Source of the DNA: Dyadobacter sp. MSC1_007
GTDB lineage: Bacteria; Bacteroidota; Bacteroidia; Cytophagales; Spirosomataceae
Assembly: GCF_023667495.1 (NCBI RefSeq)
Contig: NZ_JAMOZL010000009.1
Coordinates: forward strand, 315,725 to 379,724
DNA length: 64,000 nucleotides
Direction: 5' to 3'
Shown: positions 53,926-63,970 of the stretch, in pieces
Position numbering within the stretch: the stretch's first letter is position 1
Layout of the letters: the number at the start of each line of letters is the position of its first letter
Position numbers and translations under genes: made by a program
The notes under the pieces: model-generated
The model's database searches: none
The model's input: only the letters and a program-made list of their open reading frames with translations
Told to the model about the DNA's origin: nothing

Positions 53926-56900
53926 TATTCGGCCATGATCAGCACCTGGCTTTCTGTGCCATATTTCAATTCATTGACAAATGTCTCCATGCCGTCCGGC
54001 AGTGGGATCAGTGGAATTCCTCTGCGCTCGTATTCTCTCTCAAGTGACGGTGACACCATCCCTGTTCCTTTCCAGGGCCCCCAGTTGATAGCTGTTACTT
54101 TGCCCTTGATTTTTTTCTTCAATTCCCAGGCGTACCGGTCCATCACGCTGTTGGCAGCCGCATAGTCGGTTTGTCCGCGACTTCCGTAAACCGAGGCCAC
54201 ACTCGAAAACAGGGTAACAAACTGGACGTCATCTCGCAAGTGTTCTGCCAGTACACGCAGCGGTGTTACCTTGGTCGACATAACTCTTTCAAATGATTCT
54301 TCGGTTTTCTGATGGAACAGTTTATCTTCCAAAAGACCTGCGCCGTGAATGACTCCATCTATTTTCCCATGTTTCTCGTAAAGGCCGTTGACTAGTTGGA
54401 TCAGCGCTTTTTCGTCCCTCAAATCCAGCGAATGGTAGGCAACGACCGAGCCGTTTGCTTCCAGTGAAGAAATGGTCGCCAGGATCTGGTTGGCTTTATG
54501 AACCTGCTCTGCTTTTTTCTCGATCTCGGCTGGTTTTTGCAGTCCGCCTTGCGCGATCAGGTATTTGCGGATTTCATCCTTGGTTTTCAGGTGGGTGTAG
54601 GTACTGTTGTCGCCTTCCCTGGGATCGGCAGAGCGGCCTACCAGCACGTAGTGGCACGGGTAATCCTTCGAAAAATGCACGATCAGTTCAGCTGTAATGC
54701 CCTGCGCGCCGCCTAGGGCAAGTATTACTGACTTTTTATCCAAATGAATGTCCGGATCCAGGCCAGAAGGCAGTTGCGATCGTATCAGCTCCATGGTCTG
54801 CCTTTTTTGCTGATCGTAGATCACCTCGCAAGGCTCATCTGGGTTGAGTATTTCAGCCAATGCGATACCGGCAATTTTTTCTGGCGATAATCTCGACGTA
54901 AGGCTTACGAGCCTGCATTTAGTCTGTTCATATTCTTTGTCCAGGCTTTTGAGCAAACCTGCATAACCCTGAAAATGTCTCAACAGCTTTACATCCGTGT
55001 CTTTATCCAGGAAGCTCTGTGTATCGGAAATGGTGTAGATCCATTTAACATGACTGAAATCAAGCTTTTTGATCAGCGAGAATGACTCAATGATCGTCGG
55101 TTTGAGCCTGGAAGTGAAAATATTGAGGATGATCAGGCCATCGAAGCCTTGCAGGGAGTTATCCGGTGAGATGATGCTCACTTGCGCACCATTCTTTTCG
55201 AACAACGCTTTGATCGACTGTGCCACCTCTCCTGCATCATCAGTCACCGCAAAATGCTTTCCTTTTATTTTTCCCGGATCCGAATGGGCCAGCACGGATG
55301 GTGTCAGTTCAAAACGCAAACGGGACAGTTTTTCGGTTGCAGGTGACTTCGCCCCGATAATAGCTTCAATGCTGTCTGCTTGTTTAACAGGTGTTCCGCT
55401 GCCGGAAAGCGATTCGGATAACCAACCGATCAATCCGTTTAGTGTTTTGATCGAGGCTAGTTTCTCGACGAGCTCTTCACCCTGGGCTTGATAAATTTCG
55501 ATAAGCCCTGCTATGTTGTTTTTCAGTTCGCCGATGATCTCCATTCGCTTGATGGAATCGATGCTCAGGTCGGCTTCCAGGTCCATATCCAAGCCCAGCA
55601 TCTCCTGAGGGTAGCCGGTTTTAGCACTAACCGCGTCCAGAAGTATGGATTTGATTCTGCTTTCCGGCCATTGCTCGATCACGCCGTCCTGGGTAACTGT
55701 CAATGTGCTGAGGGGAATGCTGGTTTCAACCACAGCAGGATGCTCCTGATGTTCGGTGATCCAGTTGATCAGCAAATGCAGCGTTTTAATAGCAGCCAGC
55801 TCTTCAATGAAAGTTTCTTCATTCTGACCAGCACTTTTGAAGCCGCCGATCTGTTTGCGCAGTTCGCCGATGATCTCCATTCGCTTAATAGAATCAATGC
55901 TCAGGTCTGCTTCCAGGTCCATGTCCATACCCAGCATTTCCTGCGGATAGCCTGTTTTATCGCTGATCACCTGCATAACCAGCGCCTTGATGTCTTTTGG
56001 AGCCGATACCAGAGCACCCGGTTCAGGTGAATGGTGGTGCCCATTGACCGGTGCGGCCTTCACTTCGGGGATAAAGACTGGTATTGGGGCAGGTACAGCC
56101 ATTCCGTTCGAGTGGGACCTTTGAATTTCAATGCCAGTGGACGAAGAAATGGTTTGCCCCAGAAAGCCAAGTACTACATCGCGTTGTGCTTGGACCAGGT
56201 ATTTGACGCTGTTGAGATATTCCTGTACCACCCGCTCGGCCTCCGACCCGCCGATAGCCGCAGCCACCGGTTGCTGAAATCCGTTTAGTTTGAGCGGCGT
56301 TTGCAATGGCATAGCGCCATGTGCGGGCAGTTTGCCATGCAGCGGCAGGGCCATTTGTCCATCTACGAGCCATGTAGTCGGGCTTTTTTTGTATTGTTCT
56401 GGTTTGTCAAGATCGAGGAGTTTTGCTTGTCGGCCTTCGAATAATTTGGCAAGATCGATACTTCTCCCACTGGTCACATATCCTGCCAATGTGCTTAGAA
56501 TCTGAACGATCGCGGGCTGATCTTTTTCTTCTGTATAAAGGCATAGCTCGCCCTTGCCCAGAATTGCTTTGGTTAAGCCGGTGAGTACTTTTCCCGGACC
56601 CACTTCAATGAAAACGCGTGCGCCGTCTTCATACATCCGGGACACTTCTTCCGAAAACCGCACCGGCCTGACCAGGTGATCAGCCAGTCTTTCCTTGATT
56701 TCTTCTGGCCTCACCGGATAGGGGGCTGCTGTGGTATTGGACCAAACGGTGATCTCGGGTTGATGAAAAGTAACATCACGGAGCACTTCCTGGTACAATC
56801 CCTTGGATCCTGCCAGCAATGGGCTGTGGAAAGCGCAGGCAACTTCAAGTTGCCGGAAAGAAATTTTAAGGTTCGTGAGCTTGGTTGTCAGGTTTTGAAT

Positions 56901-59900
56901 GGCCTGTGTGGTACCGGCTAGCACCCACTGACGCGGGGAATTATGGTTGACAGCATAAACGCCTTCTATCTCTGAGGTGATTTTAGTCAGCTGATCTTCC
57001 GGGCAATTGACGGCTACCATAGCGCCTTTATCGTCCTCAATGGCGTCCAGAATGGCTTTTGCCCTGTTTTCGCTAAGTGGTACCAGTTGTTGATCTTCAA
57101 AAACACCCGCAAAGCAGAGGGCCGGCAGTTCGCCATAACTATGTCCGGCTACCATGTCGGGCTCGATCCCAAACGTTCTTAGTAGTGCGGCAATGGCCAG
57201 ATCGACAATCCCCAGTAATGGCTGCGCGAGGCGGGTATCTTTAATGCGTTCTTTTTGATTTTTAAGAGAAGCATCGTCGAACACTGCATCCGGGAAAAGG
57301 ATCTGCTGATACTGTTTGTTCTTTTTCAAAAGCTTGCGCATTGCTGGAAACGCCACGAATAGCTCGCGGGCCATATCCACGCGTTGGCTCCCCTGGCCGG
57401 GAAACATGAACGCTACTTTTCCTTCTATTTTTTTGGTATAGAAAATTCCCTTGCCTTCGGCGCCTGCGATGGCTTGGTCGATCTTTTGCAGCGCGTCCGT
57501 GCGGGTTTCTGCTACAATGGTCAGCTGTACAGGTTTGTCGTTATAAAGGCTCAGACTGAATGCAATATCTTTCAGGGCGATGGCATCGTTGTTCAGAATT
57601 TGCGCGACGGCTTTGAGCTGCGGCTGCGTTTCCAAAAGCGTATTTCCCCGAAAAACGAATAACTCGCCGGGCCACGATTTAATGGAGGTTGCCGAAGGCA
57701 TTTTAGCCGAAGAGTTTGCGATTACGGCATGAAAATTAGTCCCGCCAAAACCAAATGCACTGATCCCGGCTACGCGGCGTTTGTCTGTCCACAATGCAGC
57801 TTTGGTCTGGAACGCAAAGGGGCTCGTTTGTTGGTCATAATAGGCATTTGGGCTGGAAAGATGGATCGTTGGCGGCTTAATACCGTGGTAAACCGCAAGG
57901 GTGGCCTTGATCAATCCTGCCAGGCCAGCCGCGCATTTGGTATGCCCGATCTGGGTCTTGACCGATCCGAGCAGGGTTTGGTTGGCGACCGCGCCGGACG
58001 CGAGTAGCATATCCGTGAGCGCACTCAGTTCTGTTTTATCCCCTACAACTGTTCCCGTGCCGTGGGCCTCTACCAGGCCAAGTTCGACGGGCGAAATGCC
58101 GGCCTGCTCGTAAGCCCGCTCCAATGCCTTCACCTGACCGGATTTGCGCGGAGCGGTGAGTCCCAGGCTTTTACCGTCGCTGGAACCGCCCACACCTTTG
58201 ATCACAGCATAAATGGTGTCGCCATCCCGTAGCGCGTCCTCTTCTCTTTTTAAAACCATCATAGCTATGCCTTCACCCAGCGCAATGCCATCGGCTTGTG
58301 AATCGAAGGTGGCGCACCGGCCTTTGCGCGAAAGTGCATGCGTGCTGGAAAACATCAGGTAGTCGTTGATACCGTTGTGCAGGTCGGCCCCACCGGCCAG
58401 TACCATCTCCGAGCGGCCCAAAATGAGCTCCTGGCACGCCAGATCGACCGCTGCCAGCGATGATGCGCAGGCTGCGTCGACGGTATAATTGCGTCCGCCC
58501 AGGTTGAGGCGGTTGGTAATGCGTCCCGATATAACATTGGCCAGGATGCCTGGGAATGAATCTTCTGTCAGCTTGGGCAGTGCATCGTCGAGTTCTTTGG
58601 GGATCTCTCCAAAGAACTGGGTGAAAAGTGACCGAAAGCCATAATTGTTAGCCAAGTCGTTACCACCTTCGGCGCCGATGATCACCGATACATTTTCACG
58701 GTTGATATTTTCGTGGTAGCCGGCGTTTTCAAGGGCCTGTTTTGCTACCAGCAGGCTCAGTAGTTGGGTAGGATCGATAGCGGCCAGCGACTGCGGCGGT
58801 ATGCCGAATTCCAGCGGGTCAAAATCGATCTTAGGTATAAAACCGCCCCATTTGGAATGCGACTTACTTCCGTCGGATACCGTGGGGTCATAATATAGCT
58901 CCTTGTTCCAGCGCTCCTCAGGCACTTCGGTCACCCAGTCCTTACCAGCCAGGATATTTCCCCAAAACTCTTCGATATTTCTCGCGCCGGGATAAATACA
59001 GGCCATCCCTACAATGGCTACCTTCAGCGCTTTTTTCTTGTTTTTTGCAACCGGCGGCAAAGTGGCCTCCCGGATATGTGTGTAGTTTCCATTGATCACC
59101 TCCTCGTGCAGCTCAGCGACGGACTTCACTTTATCGAGCATGGCAGCAGCCTGCCCGATCATGTACATGCCCCTGTTCAATTGCTCCTCTGGGTCAATGC
59201 TGATCAATGCGTTGTCTTTTCTTTCGAGGCCTTTGGCGGCGATCCTTAATCGTCCTACATTCAGTTTTTCCAGTTCCGCCCAGATCTGCTTTTTATCTAT
59301 TCCAGCCTTTTCCATTTTCTCCTTTTCGGTAGTGAAATCGGAGGCGAACGCGGAATCAATGCAGCGGGTTTCGTGGCCTGGTGCTGTTTCGAGCAGGATT
59401 GTGTCCGTGTGCGCCAATGCTTGTGACTGGAATTGCGGGAGTATAGCTCCTGTTTCGACCACTTCTTTGGTATACAAATAGGCCGTTCCCATCAGAATGC
59501 CGATCTTAACGCCCCGGGCCGCTAGCGGTGCCGCCATAACAGACACCAATGCTGTGGAAAACGAATCGTGGATCCCACCTGCGAAAAAGACTTCCAATTC
59601 TTCGGGCTGCTCTTCCTGCATCAGCCGGTTGATCTGTTTTTCCCACAGCACGAAGCTGGACAATGGCCCTACATGGCCTCCACATTCACGCCCTTCGAAT
59701 ACAAATCTTCTAGCCCCTTCTTTCAGGAACATATCTAGTAATGGTGCCGAGGGCACATGAAGAAATGCCTTGATACCTGCCTTTTCCAGTGGCATTGCCT
59801 GGGACGGGCGGCCACCTGCGATGAGTACCACAGGCGGTTTCTCTTCCATAATGTAGGACAGTTGCTCCTCGCGCAGCTCCTGAGAAGCGAAACCGAGGAT

Positions 59901-60962
59901 ACCAACTCCCCAGGTATTGTCCCCGGCAAGGCGACGGGTTTCCCGGATGAGATTCCGTGCTTTTTCACCTTTCAGCAGGGATAACGCTACAAACGGCAAT
60001 GCGCCTGCCTCTGCCACGGCTTTTGCAAATTCAGGTACGTCGCTAACGCGTGTCATAGGGCCCTGGGCGATAGGGTAGCGGGTGCCCAATGCCCGCGCAA
60101 GCTTATTATGCTCACCGAGCGGATTGATATATTTTGCCTGCCGCAGGTGCCCGTGCATGGCTTCCCGGATGCTAAATATCAGGCGGGGCAGTTTTTTGTA
60201 TTTCTCGACAAGATCAGTTCCGATGGCAATGTCCTGTCCCAACGGCAGGTAACCTTTGTCAGTTTCCAGTGTGTTCAGGAACGGGATCAGATCGTTGCGC
60301 GTAGCTTTGGCAGGCAGCATAGGTGCATTGGGACGGACCAATACCCGGAAGTTATCAATCACGCGGGTTTCGTTCCCATTCAGTTTGGTGCACATGATTT
60401 TCAGTGCCTGCGGCGCTCCGCATTCAGGAAATGGCAATAACTGGCTGTCGAGAACCACACCTTTTGCGCCCATGGCCACTACTGCGGCCGCATTATGGAC
60501 GCCAATGCCGCCTTGCACCCAAACCGGAATATCGCTCACCTGTTTGACTATACGTTGAAACAAAATGAATGAGGATTCCAAACTTACCAAACCAGCCCCT
60601 TCATTTCCCTTCGCAATGATGCCAAATGCACCTGCCGCCTTTGCCAGCTGTGCCTCCTCTACGCTGTGCACCTGATAGATGATGTTTATGCTACGTGCTG
60701 CGGAAGGAAAAGTCAGGCCATATGGTAGTATTGCTAAGGTTATTTGTTCAGGTAATTGGATATTAAAATGCGTGGTGCCGGAGAAGCAAACGCCAAAGTT
60801 CTTTTTACTTTTTCGCGTTAGTTCGACAATTGCTTTTGTCGCTGTTTGTTGGTCTTGTCCGAGGTGGATTACCGGGAAAGCTCCCGCTTCCGACAGTGCG
60901 TGCGCCAATCCAATGTCTGGCTTCTCTACCGGGGTGATGCCGATAATTTCTAGGTTTTTCAT
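53925..60962 (-). CDS. PUFA/hglE-like synthase 1: twin NPD-KS-AT-ACP-ACP-KR
   Basis: 2345 residues, first gene of the operon. Residues about 1-600 are two nitropropane-dioxygenase/PfaD-like TIM barrels in tandem. The second has the FMN-type catalytic GRECGGHVG with His430. The first keeps WVQGGIGVHNAAAVVAMGA but lacks that His motif. KS about 645-1090: Cys832 in VDAACASSLAAVDLA, EAHGTGTVVGDKTEL, IGHTKCAAG. AT about 1185-1490: Ser1275 in GHSYGELPAL and ACAFHSPLL, a malonyl-type site. Two ACPs have Ser1691 and Ser1803 in the same DLSIDSIKRMEI context. KR at the end: ALGGAQGITAELI, FSSVASVYG, TDYAAANS. The PfaA-like KS-AT-ACPn-KR order with an ER-type domain in front suggests a reduced or partly unsaturated chain. 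Confidence 0.92.
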   Translation of the reverse strand: MKNLEIIGITPVEKPDIGLAHALSEAGAFPVIHLGQDQQTATKAIVELTRKSKKNFGVCFSGTTHFNIQLPEQITLAILPYGLTFPSAARSINIIYQVHSVEEAQLAKAAGAFGIIAKGNEGAGLVSLESSFILFQRIVKQVSDIPVWVQGGIGVHNAAAVVAMGAKGVVLDSQLLPFPECGAPQALKIMCTKLNGNETRVIDNFRVLVRPNAPMLPAKATRNDLIPFLNTLETDKGYLPLGQDIAIGTDLVEKYKKLPRLIFSIREAMHGHLRQAKYINPLGEHNKLARALGTRYPIAQGPMTRVSDVPEFAKAVAEAGALPFVALSLLKGEKARNLIRETRRLAGDNTWGVGILGFASQELREEQLSYIMEEKPPVVLIAGGRPSQAMPLEKAGIKAFLHVPSAPLLDMFLKEGARRFVFEGRECGGHVGPLSSFVLWEKQINRLMQEEQPEELEVFFAGGIHDSFSTALVSVMAAPLAARGVKIGILMGTAYLYTKEVVETGAILPQFQSQALAHTDTILLETAPGHETRCIDSAFASDFTTEKEKMEKAGIDKKQIWAELEKLNVGRLRIAAKGLERKDNALISIDPEEQLNRGMYMIGQAAAMLDKVKSVAELHEEVINGNYTHIREATLPPVAKNKKKALKVAIVGMACIYPGARNIEEFWGNILAGKDWVTEVPEERWNKELYYDPTVSDGSKSHSKWGGFIPKIDFDPLEFGIPPQSLAAIDPTQLLSLLVAKQALENAGYHENINRENVSVIIGAEGGNDLANNYGFRSLFTQFFGEIPKELDDALPKLTEDSFPGILANVISGRITNRLNLGGRNYTVDAACASSLAAVDLACQELILGRSEMVLAGGADLHNGINDYLMFSSTHALSRKGRCATFDSQADGIALGEGIAMMVLKREEDALRDGDTIYAVIKGVGGSSDGKSLGLTAPRKSGQVKALERAYEQAGISPVELGLVEAHGTGTVVGDKTELSALTDMLLASGAVANQTLLGSVKTQIGHTKCAAGLAGLIKATLAVYHGIKPPTIHLSSPNAYYDQQTSPFAFQTKAALWTDKRRVAGISAFGFGGTNFHAVIANSSAKMPSATSIKSWPGELFVFRGNTLLETQPQLKAVAQILNNDAIALKDIAFSLSLYNDKPVQLTIVAETRTDALQKIDQAIAGAEGKGIFYTKKIEGKVAFMFPGQGSQRVDMARELFVAFPAMRKLLKKNKQYQQILFPDAVFDDASLKNQKERIKDTRLAQPLLGIVDLAIAALLRTFGIEPDMVAGHSYGELPALCFAGVFEDQQLVPLSENRAKAILDAIEDDKGAMVAVNCPEDQLTKITSEIEGVYAVNHNSPRQWVLAGTTQAIQNLTTKLTNLKISFRQLEVACAFHSPLLAGSKGLYQEVLRDVTFHQPEITVWSNTTAAPYPVRPEEIKERLADHLVRPVRFSEEVSRMYEDGARVFIEVGPGKVLTGLTKAILGKGELCLYTEEKDQPAIVQILSTLAGYVTSGRSIDLAKLFEGRQAKLLDLDKPEQYKKSPTTWLVDGQMALPLHGKLPAHGAMPLQTPLKLNGFQQPVAAAIGGSEAERVVQEYLNSVKYLVQAQRDVVLGFLGQTISSSTGIEIQRSHSNGMAVPAPIPVFIPEVKAAPVNGHHHSPEPGALVSAPKDIKALVMQVISDKTGYPQEMLGMDMDLEADLSIDSIKRMEIIGELRKQIGGFKSAGQNEETFIEELAAIKTLHLLINWITEHQEHPAVVETSIPLSTLTVTQDGVIEQWPESRIKSILLDAVSAKTGYPQEMLGLDMDLEADLSIDSIKRMEIIGELKNNIAGLIEIYQAQGEELVEKLASIKTLNGLIGWLSESLSGSGTPVKQADSIEAIIGAKSPATEKLSRLRFELTPSVLAHSDPGKIKGKHFAVTDDAGEVAQSIKALFEKNGAQVSIISPDNSLQGFDGLIILNIFTSRLKPTIIESFSLIKKLDFSHVKWIYTISDTQSFLDKDTDVKLLRHFQGYAGLLKSLDKEYEQTKCRLVSLTSRLSPEKIAGIALAEILNPDEPCEVIYDQQKRQTMELIRSQLPSGLDPDIHLDKKSVILALGGAQGITAELIVHFSKDYPCHYVLVGRSADPREGDNSTYTHLKTKDEIRKYLIAQGGLQKPAEIEKKAEQVHKANQILATISSLEANGSVVAYHSLDLRDEKALIQLVNGLYEKHGKIDGVIHGAGLLEDKLFHQKTEESFERVMSTKVTPLRVLAEHLRDDVQFVTLFSSVASVYGSRGQTDYAAANSVMDRYAWELKKKIKGKVTAINWGPWKGTGMVSPSLEREYERRGIPLIPLPDGMETFVNELKYGTESQVLIMAE

Positions 60963-61401
60963 AACGTAGTAATGTAAGTAAATGTCTGTTGATCAACGTT
61001 TCATCGGTTTAGGTTGTCAGAATTGAAAACCGAGATGTCGACAAAAAGACATTACTCAGTTCACAGCGAAATATACGTAAATTAATATTTCACTAAATTA
61101 CTTCGAAGTGAGAACTGAATTTTTACTACAAGAAATAAGTCAAAAATTGAAGTTATTCATGACATAGTCAAACATTTTAATGGTATTGTATAGTTATTTT
61201 TCTCTACTTGGATGCGCCGCATTGTGCAGGGGTATTGCTCCCGTGGTTGACACGCGTCTGTTGGTCGGAGCGGGGGGCGCAACCGGTACGGTTAGGAAGA
61301 TATCTGGCAGTTTTATGCAGAATATGTGTTCACTTCGCTTTGAGCTAAGCGGACGTTTCCGGCCACAAAAGGTGGTCAAATAATCATCTTATTTCTTATT
61401 G
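60963..61401. promoter_or_regulatory. Leader and promoter region of the polyketide operon
   Basis: About 220 bases before the synthase start are A+T-rich and without a supported gene. They contain a 10-base palindrome ACTTCGAAGT (61100-61109), about 140 bases before the start codon, a possible operator. No clear TTG/TAnnTTTG pair was found on the minus strand. A short plus-strand frame at 61180-61383 is not protein-like. Confidence 0.4.
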
Positions 61402-61809
61402 CTAACCCTCTGTGTTGCCACTTTGTTTTGCGAAATTAAATTTAAATTCAGTAACTAACCATCGATTATTGGCTTGTCGAAGCTTTAAATCGTAGCTCCC
61501 CTGGACTGTCCACACGTCGCCATCAAGGCAGTGGTTTGCGTGACCATCGAAATGTGCCGTCGCTATGTGAGCTGCTTTTTTTACAATGAAGTCACTTAGC
61601 TGATGATGCGTACTGTCGAAACCAGGCAAAAAAGCAGACCAGGCCGTAACAATCTCCAGAGCGCCAAGCATAGCAGGCGGATTGCCATTCATCGATGAGT
61701 AGTCCAGCAGTACCTGCTCGTCCATCGACTTTTCTACATGGTCCCAATCCCTTGCATCTGTTGCCTCAAAAAGAAGTTCTATTTGTTGAATGATTTGCTG
61801 TGATTCCAT
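61402..61809 (-). CDS. SnoaL-like (NTF2 fold) protein
   Basis: 135 residues from the ATG at 61809 (MESQQIIQQIELLFEATDAR). NTF2-like pattern DWDHVEKSMDEQVLLDYSSM, FLPGFDSTHHQLSDFIV, GSYDLKLRQANNRWLVTEFK. Steroid isomerase and polyketide cyclase share this fold. It lies upstream of the polyketide operon on the same strand, 439 bases away, so it could belong to the pathway, but the gap and the lack of coupling argue against this. Confidence 0.78.
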   Translation of the reverse strand: MESQQIIQQIELLFEATDARDWDHVEKSMDEQVLLDYSSMNGNPPAMLGALEIVTAWSAFLPGFDSTHHQLSDFIVKKAAHIATAHFDGHANHCLDGDVWTVQGSYDLKLRQANNRWLVTEFKFNFAKQSGNTEG

Positions 61810-61932
61810 TTTTTTGATCGTTGCACAGTTGAACATACACCATCTTTTACAACAACGGGTCTTCTAAGCGATATACCGAAGCTTGCGAGGGCAAATATCA
61901 TCCAGAAAGCTCTTCTATCACAATTGGCAAGG

Positions 61933-62355
61933 TTAAAAATTATTGGGGGCGGCGCACCTGCTCCAATACTGCATCATCACCTGGATCGTCTCCTTGACCT
62001 CCCCAAACGTAGCTGGTTTTACAAAAAAGCCTTGTGCGGATGTACTATAAGCATCAATAACGGCTTGCTGGTTTAGTGCTGTCGTAAAATAGACGTAGGG
62101 TATACACCGCAAACTGAGCTCAGCGTCCGTCTGGACTTTCTTTCTGAGCTCCAGACCATTTAGCCGTGGCAGATTCATATCTGAGATGATAATGAAAGGC
62201 CGGTCAGGGGTTGAGTAAAGATATTCCAACGCCGAGACCCCGTCGGAGAAGTAGATCCTTTTGTTAGGATAGCCGAGCTCGTCGAAAACTTGTTCCAGGA
62301 CAAACTGGTCATCCGAATCATCTTCTATAATGATGATTGTGCCATTTTTATTCAT
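61933..62355 (-). CDS. Single-domain response regulator (Rcp1-like)
   Basis: 140 residues, receiver domain only: IIIIEDDSDDQFVLEQVFDE, phospho-acceptor in IISDMNLPRLNG, Thr in YVYFTTALN and Lys in FFVKPATFGE. The long N-terminal acidic pocket and the D-x-N-L-P-x-x-x-G form are those of the Rcp1/CheY-like group common in Cytophagales. No sensor kinase is nearby. Whether it links to the polyketide operon is not known. Confidence 0.9.
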   Translation of the reverse strand: MNKNGTIIIIEDDSDDQFVLEQVFDELGYPNKRIYFSDGVSALEYLYSTPDRPFIIISDMNLPRLNGLELRKKVQTDAELSLRCIPYVYFTTALNQQAVIDAYSTSAQGFFVKPATFGEVKETIQVMMQYWSRCAAPNNF

Positions 62356-62517
62356 AATAGGGGCTGGGTTGTTGTCAATGAATGTTATTTTGGGCCGTCA
62401 AAACCAGACATCGTGGCAGTTGTTCGACGGTGAAGTGACGGCCGCATGAACACGCGCAATGATAGCAAGGATTTTCGATATTACAACGAGCGGCAAGCGC
62501 AGTTAGAGCTTATGAAT

Positions 62518-63338
62518 TTAAAAACCATAACACCTGAAACCGAAATTGCTCTCCGGTAATCCACGCTGCATCATCGGAAGCAAGGAATACGGCAGCTCTG
62601 GCAATATCTTCGGGCTAACCTCTACTACCAAGCGGTGTATTAACAATAAACATTTTTTTATATTCACTGCCAGCGTTGACGCCGGCACTGGTTGCCCCTT
62701 CTGTTTCCGCAGCGCCTGGCAAAATAGAATTGATACGAACGTTTTTTGCGCCTAGTTCTTTCGATAAAGAAATTGTTATGACGTCCAATGCTGCTGTGTT
62801 GCAGAGTAAAGAGAGACTCCCGCCATCGGTGATTTGCTTGCACCCGAACTGATATTGAGCATATTGCCCCGCTTACCGCTAAATAGTCTTAAAGATGTCT
62901 GGATTGCAAGTATCTGACCCAAAACATTGACATTGAAATGCTGATGAAAAGCTGCCGATGCCTGTTCAATAGGTAAAAATTGCTGAAAGACCGCGTTGTT
63001 CACCAAAATATCCAAAGTGCCGAATGCCTTCATGTTTCTTCAAACAGATTGACTACGTCAGCTTCTTTCGATACATCGGCCTTTATCGCAATGGCCATGC
63101 CTCCATTGTTGGTTATTTCCTTAACCACGCTATCAGTGCCTTCTCTACTTGTGGCATAATTCACAACTACCTTTGCATCTTCGGCTACAAGTGGGGTAAA
63201 TAATGCTATAATTTGTGATATTGGGTATCCCGGTGTAACTGGGTCAGTGTTCCGGTAACTTGCGCCAGTAATTTTGGGATGGAAAGCCGCCTTTATCTTT
63301 ATTGAAAGCCGCTGGGGCAAATTGAAACGATGGAACAT
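62518..63338 (-). pseudogene. Short-chain dehydrogenase/reductase, frameshifted
   Basis: SDR family blocks appear in order on the minus strand: AEDAKVVVNYATSREGTDSV, NNGGMAIAIKADVSKEADVV; then after a frame change KAFGTLDILVNNAVFQQFLP, NVNVLGQILAIQTSLRLFSG and SLYSATQ; then, in a third frame, ISLSKELGAKNVRINSILPG, AAETEGATSAGVN, and past a stop EDIARAAVFLASDDAAWITG. The cofactor end GASRGIG at the N-terminus is scrambled. At least three frame changes and one internal stop. The original enzyme had about 250 residues. Confidence 0.85.
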
Positions 63339-63460
63339 TACTGCGGTCGGAGACGGTCGAAATGTGAGACGAGAGAATGCATTAGCTTACTAATTTCTTA
63401 GTTATATGATTGATGCCTAAAATCGTTATGAAGAATTATAAGATATAACATTTGATCTAT

Positions 63461-63970
63461 ATGAAGAAAATGGAATTAAGCAGCAAATTTATTGGGAATT
63501 GGCAAGGTACATATCGTTTGGTGCTGAGCTGGTTACCTGATCCGAACTTTATATCGGTTTCAAACATGACGATCAAATCCATTGTTAATGACAAATTTCT
63601 TGTTTTGAGCTATGACTGGCAGCATGAAGGTGTTAGCCAAGATGGTTTAATATTAATAGGCAATATTAACAAACAATCCGAAGTGACGGCCTCTTGGGTT
63701 GATTCTTGGGGCATGAGCGGGAAAATAATGAACTGTTACGGAGCAATCAATCAGCTAGGTGATATTGCCTTACAAGGTTCCTATGAAGTGCCTGACAATC
63801 CTGATTGGGGTTGGCGAATCGAGATTCCCTGCCCAACTGATAGTACCTTGCAAATTATTATGTATAACCTTTCTAGATATTCCTGCGAAAGTACGCCAGG
63901 GTTCCTGAGCAAAGGTTGCCAAAAATTCCTACGCAAAGTACGCCACCTGAAAGTGGCTTTACATCACTGA
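63461..63970 (+). pseudogene. DUF1579-type protein cut off by an insertion sequence
   Basis: From the ATG at 63461 the product reads a DUF1579-like beta-barrel: SSKFIGNWQGTYRLVLSWLP, DGLILIGNINKQSEVTASWV, DSWGMSGKIMNCYGAINQLG, DNPDWGWRIEIPC. It ends at MYNLS, where family members carry on for 10-15 more residues. From about 63876 the sequence changes to a set of direct repeats that code only for an arbitrary tail (SRYSCESTPGF onward), running to a TGA at 63968. The natural C-terminus has been replaced, probably by IS insertion. The last strand is lost, so the protein may still fold. Confidence 0.65.

Noticed and set aside
53925..60962. Reading the cluster as a standard PUFA (pfaABCD) omega-3 system
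   Set aside because: No PfaC-like chain-length factor or FabA-type tandem DH is present, while glycosyl- and acyltransferases are; a glycolipid fits better.
61180..61383. 67-codon plus-strand frame upstream of the polyketide operon
   Set aside because: No conserved pattern, Arg/Gly/Cys-rich composition, and open in both strands by chance.
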